Assembly (NCBI RefSeq): GCF_020783335.1
Contig: NZ_CP086068.1
Coordinates: 1,364,001-1,428,000, forward strand
DNA length: 64,000 nucleotides
Direction: 5' to 3'
DNA from: Mucilaginibacter daejeonensis
GTDB taxonomy: Bacteria; Bacteroidota; Bacteroidia; Sphingobacteriales; Sphingobacteriaceae
In this document: positions 61,764-64,000 of the stretch, piece after piece
Layout of the letters: every line of letters starts with the position of its first letter
How positions within the stretch are numbered: the first letter of the stretch is position 1
Notes under the pieces: generated by a model
What the model was told of the DNA's origin: nothing
Seen by the model: the letters and a program-made list of their open reading frames with translations, nothing else
Databases searched by the model: none
Translations under genes and position numbers: made by a program

Positions 61764-62216
61764 TCAGTTGCCGTAGGTCTCGAAGTTGAGTGCTTGTAAA
61801 TTGAGGGTAAGCCCCACTCCGGTGGTGTTCACATCATATTTGTTGTACACCGGCAGGCACTTGGCCTTGCTTCCACCCATCACCCTGAAATATCTTGATG
61901 GCCCTTCAGTGTATTTTGACGCTTTGACAATGAACTCATTCGCCAGGCGTAGGGCCTTGCCTATATACACCTCGTTGTCGGAAGTGTATTGTCCAAAATC
62001 CGTCCTGAATAAAAATTCGAGGTAGATGCTGAACGTATTGGTGACGGAGCCGTTCACTGCGGGCGATAGCTCGATGTTTTGAAGCGGGTACATGAACACG
62101 CACGGGAACGAGCCATCATCGGCCAGTTGATTAAGTTCGTTAGCGGTACCGTACACAAAGCCGGGGGCTCCGTTCAAGGTTCGGGTGATATTATGGATAT
62201 GATCGCTGATGGGCAT
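61764..62216 (-). CDS. Phage tail completion/neck-like protein
   Basis: A 150-residue protein: MPISDHIHNITRTLNGAPGF, then LADDGSFPCVFMYPLQNIEL, FSIYLEFLFRTDFGQYTSDN, and VYIGKALRLANEFIVKA. The alpha/beta order and size are like tail-terminator or minor-tail proteins that close the tail tube, but similarity is only by pattern. I chose ATG 62216; the longer frame uses a TTG two codons upstream. It follows the chaperone-like gene, with 92 bases between. Confidence 0.5.
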   Translation of the reverse strand: MPISDHIHNITRTLNGAPGFVYGTANELNQLADDGSFPCVFMYPLQNIELSPAVNGSVTNTFSIYLEFLFRTDFGQYTSDNEVYIGKALRLANEFIVKASKYTEGPSRYFRVMGGSKAKCLPVYNKYDVNTTGVGLTLNLQALNFETYGN

Positions 62217-62308
62217 AAGCAAAGTGAGTTTGGACCATCACAAGTGGTCAGGTGTGTTAATAAAGCGTACCTTCCGCAAGGTGAATTGTAGGGGATCGAT
62301 CCTTGCCT

Positions 62309-62575
62309 TTATCGTTGAGCCTGCAATAGGTCGGAGTAACGTTTTTGGAATGCGGCCTCTGTTTTGTTAAGCAGTAGCTTGGTAAGTACACGTTGGTAGG
62401 GGAGGTTGAGTATCGTGTCCCATTTGGTCACATCACCCCCTGCCAATGCGTTAACAGTGTTGATATATCTGAACTTCTGGAACTCGGCGATACCGGCCCT
62501 TTTCTCCAGCTCCGAAACAGGCGACGCCAAAAGCCGGTCCTCGGTTTGGATAAGCTTGGATAGCTCAAAAAAAAA
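62309..62575 (-). CDS. -1-frame extension of the tail-chaperone-like gene
   Basis: This minus-strand frame has no own convincing start but continues the protein-like sequence of the upstream gene in the -1 frame: FFFELSKLIQTEDRLLASPV to KWDTILNLPYQRVLTKLLLN and KTEAAFQKRYSDLLQAQR, ending at 62309. The join is at a run of nine T (62567-62575 as A on the plus strand). A -1 slip gives a product of 280 residues (194 shared plus 86). This resembles the G/GT arrangement of tail assembly chaperones. The alternative is an indel in the homopolymer, natural or from sequencing. Confidence 0.6.
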   Translation of the reverse strand, partial: FFFELSKLIQTEDRLLASPVSELEKRAGIAEFQKFRYINTVNALAGGDVTKWDTILNLPYQRVLTKLLLNKTEAAFQKRYSDLLQAQR

Positions 62576-63150
62576 CACTTGGCAATGGGCAGCGCTTGGG
62601 TGATCGGCAGCTTTTCTACCTCTTCGGCAAAAGCGGTGGCTTTTTCTTCGTTGTAAAGCTCGCCGGTGGCCCTGCAATAAAAGTAATGGGCAAGTATTTG
62701 GCTGCAGATCCGTAGCGATGGGTCAAAATGCTCCTGCCAGTCGTCACCGTAAAGTTCGGCGTGGCGGGCTACCTCTTCGGCAATAATGTCGCGGGCGGCC
62801 ATGAACGCGCCGGCCGGCTCCATCGATAGGTTGGCGCTCACATTCACTTTTCTTGTTTTGCCCTTGATGTGGAAGCTGACCGTCTTAGGCACGTTGTCGC
62901 TGTTATAAAGCGAACGGATCTGTTGGGCCAGGGCAAGGATATGATCATTGAAGACCTGCAATTCATGAAAGCTCCTGACCTGTTGTAACTCGGCCATGGG
63001 CACACCCGATAGTATCTGAATGGCCTGAATGTCGGTCATATTGTCGGTGGCCTGCATGGCCATCAATTGACCGAGGGTGAGTTCATGAAGGTCTTGCGGA
63101 ATGCTTACCTGTAGTTTGCCGTTTAAGGTCGATAGGGTCTTTTGGATCAT
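62428..63150 (-). CDS. Tail-assembly-chaperone-like phage protein, zero frame
   Basis: A 240-residue frame. The first ~194 residues look like a real helical protein: LQVSIPQDLHELTLGQLMAM, DIQAIQILSGVPMAELQQVR, VSFHIKGKTRKVNVSANLSM, QEHFDPSLRICSQILAHYFY. After the homopolymer the zero-frame tail turns Arg/Ser/Pro-rich (KPRTGFWRRLFRSWRKGPVS) and looks like out-of-frame coding, while the -1 frame continues sensibly. This gene lies between terminase and a tail completion gene and upstream of the tape measure, compatible with a chaperone that binds the tape-measure protein during tail assembly. Function is inferred from size, context and frameshift layout. Confidence 0.6.
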   Translation of the reverse strand: MIQKTLSTLNGKLQVSIPQDLHELTLGQLMAMQATDNMTDIQAIQILSGVPMAELQQVRSFHELQVFNDHILALAQQIRSLYNSDNVPKTVSFHIKGKTRKVNVSANLSMEPAGAFMAARDIIAEEVARHAELYGDDWQEHFDPSLRICSQILAHYFYCRATGELYNEEKATAFAEEVEKLPITQALPIAKCFFLSYPSLSKPRTGFWRRLFRSWRKGPVSPSSRSSDISTLLTHWQGVM

Positions 63151-63233
63151 TATAGCTTTACAGTTATTTGATGAGATGTATGAAAATGCGTGATATTTGA
63201 AGAATTGGGTGCGCCGGTCGAGCAGCTTATCGA

Positions 63234-64000
63234 TTATATCAGTTCAGCCATCGGGTCGCCACTGGCTTTCTGGCTTTTCCAGGGCATGCGCGAGCGGGTG
63301 GTACCTGTGCTATTGATCTGCAACTTATTGAGCGCCACATAGCGTAACGGGTCGATCAGGTGGTTCCAGGTATCAGTAGGCTGGTTGGTGGACCGGCCTG
63401 CAGCATCGGTACGCCACTGATAACGTTCCAGTTCGCGGCGCAAATGAACGCTGTTGCGGGTCACGTTGATATGGTAACGCCGCAGAATATCGATAGAGTG
63501 TTTGATACTGTCGGCTCCCTTTTTAGCGGGAGTGATGTACCAACCCATCCGCCTTAATTCCTCAATAGATTTGGGTTCGGCACTGTCAGCTATGATCTCG
63601 CTTTTTTTGCTTACTCGTGCGGCCTGCATATATTCTGAAAGGTCGGTATTGGTAAGCCCGGTGCGATAGAGCAATTCGTTCACCCATAGTTGGCCGTTTT
63701 GCAGGTATACTTCCAGTAAGCCGGTCTCGTCATTGCTAAAGCCAAAGTCAAGTCCGTAAGCCAGCCTTTTGGCTTCGGGGGGTATGGCGTCACAAACAGA
63801 CCAATCGCTCAGTACCTGCCCGGTCACCTTGCCGGTAATGCCGCGGGCATACACTTTCCAACGCTCCGGGTCAGTGTCGCTCAATTCCTCGATCTTTTGC
63901 CGCGTTCGGTCGTCAACAAAAGGGTTGTGGCGGTGATCTGATATGATCAGTTGAACATCGGGCCGGCCGATCAGCTGATCATGCACCCAAAAGGCAGCAT
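63234..64000 (-). CDS. Phage terminase large subunit, C-terminal part (5' end outside window)
   Basis: The open frame continues to the window edge; the visible ~255 residues include the RNase-H-like nuclease domain of a terminase. Acidic catalytic positions are seen in LAYGLDFGFSNDE (Asp of the first strand), EIIADSAEPKSIEELRRMGW (second Asp) and the last conserved TWNHLIDPLRYV (third Asp). The region RQKIEELSDTDPERWKVYAR precedes it as in the Terminase_6C group. The N-terminal ATPase lies beyond 64000. The protein cuts and packages phage DNA into proheads. A GTG at 63986 is not a likely start because the frame stays open upstream. Confidence 0.88.
   Translation of the reverse strand, partial: AAFWVHDQLIGRPDVQLIISDHRHNPFVDDRTRQKIEELSDTDPERWKVYARGITGKVTGQVLSDWSVCDAIPPEAKRLAYGLDFGFSNDETGLLEVYLQNGQLWVNELLYRTGLTNTDLSEYMQAARVSKKSEIIADSAEPKSIEELRRMGWYITPAKKGADSIKHSIDILRRYHINVTRNSVHLRRELERYQWRTDAAGRSTNQPTDTWNHLIDPLRYVALNKLQINSTGTTRSRMPWKSQKASGDPMAELI

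Larger units (their letters stand above)
43391..64000 (-). mobile_element. Tailed-phage prophage, structural/late module (continues beyond window)
   Basis: All genes from 43391 to the window end lie on the minus strand and form a phage late module: terminase, tail-chaperone-like, tail completion, tail and baseplate proteins, tape measure, ClpP-type protease, capsid, tail-tube-like, portal, connector, fibres and a holin-like protein. No integrase, repressor or replication genes are in the window; they should lie beyond 64000. The right edge is probably between the cupin stop (43354) and 43391. No attachment-site duplication can be shown without the other end. Confidence 0.9.

Overview
The window looks like part of a chromosome from a soil or plant-associated member of the Bacteroidota, most likely Sphingobacteriaceae of the Mucilaginibacter/Pedobacter type. 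I infer this from two SusC/SusD systems, a hybrid two-component sensor-regulator, several promoters of the Bacteroidetes form (TTG - about 20 nt - TAnnTTTG), tRNA genes without an encoded CCA end, and intergenic repeats of the TGTCAT-CTGA-GAAG-ATCCT type. The genus is an inference; no rRNA or marker gene is present.

Layout. (1) 1-9017, ordinary chromosome: the 3' end of a YaeR-like VOC protein, trmN6, a VOC protein, a ferritin-like/MpaB oxygenase gene pair, a methyltransferase, a large MG2/plug protein, two tRNA-Leu genes, a DUF2147 protein, an Asp-box propeller protein and tRNA-Lys. (2) 9234-24471, an alpha-mannan utilisation locus: a divergent GntR/UTRA regulator, a mannose-6-phosphate isomerase with a kinase-like N-terminal domain, SusC, SusD, a SusE-like lipoprotein, lipoprotein GH76, GH92, a second GH76 and a sugar:H+ symporter. 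Surface GH76 would cut the alpha-1,6-mannan backbone, SusCD would import oligomers, periplasmic GH92/GH76 would release mannose, the MFS protein would take it up, and ManA would convert mannose-6-phosphate to fructose-6-phosphate. Three GTACAT-type palindromes in the divergent promoter region are good operator candidates for the GntR protein. (3) 24760-42503, a second polysaccharide locus: hybrid two-component sensor, SusC, SusD, a BNR_4-type putative lyase, GH88, a DUF2264 (GH154-like) protein, a GH43 resembling exo-beta-1,3-galactanases, a GH2 with the N-x-K glucuronidase motif, and a GH35 beta-galactosidase. With no sulfatase present, the set fits glucuronic-acid-capped type II arabinogalactan (arabinogalactan protein or gum) better than ulvan. 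(4) 42511-43354: a strong hairpin, a small winged-helix-like protein and a cupin. (5) 43391-64000, minus strand: the late (structural) module of a tailed-phage prophage, cut by the window end: terminase large subunit, a tail-chaperone-like gene with an apparent -1 frameshift, tail and baseplate proteins, tape measure, ClpP-type protease, major capsid, tail-tube-like protein, portal, connector, collagen-like tail fibres, a holin-like protein and a terminal unknown.

The best candidates for something new are the phage module (capsid/portal block placed after the tail block, a U9 slippery site in the chaperone-like gene, collagen and SprB-like domains in tail proteins, host-like repeats between its genes) and the GntR-controlled mannan locus with its kinase-like/isomerase fusion. 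No CRISPR array, rRNA, integrase or transposase was seen.
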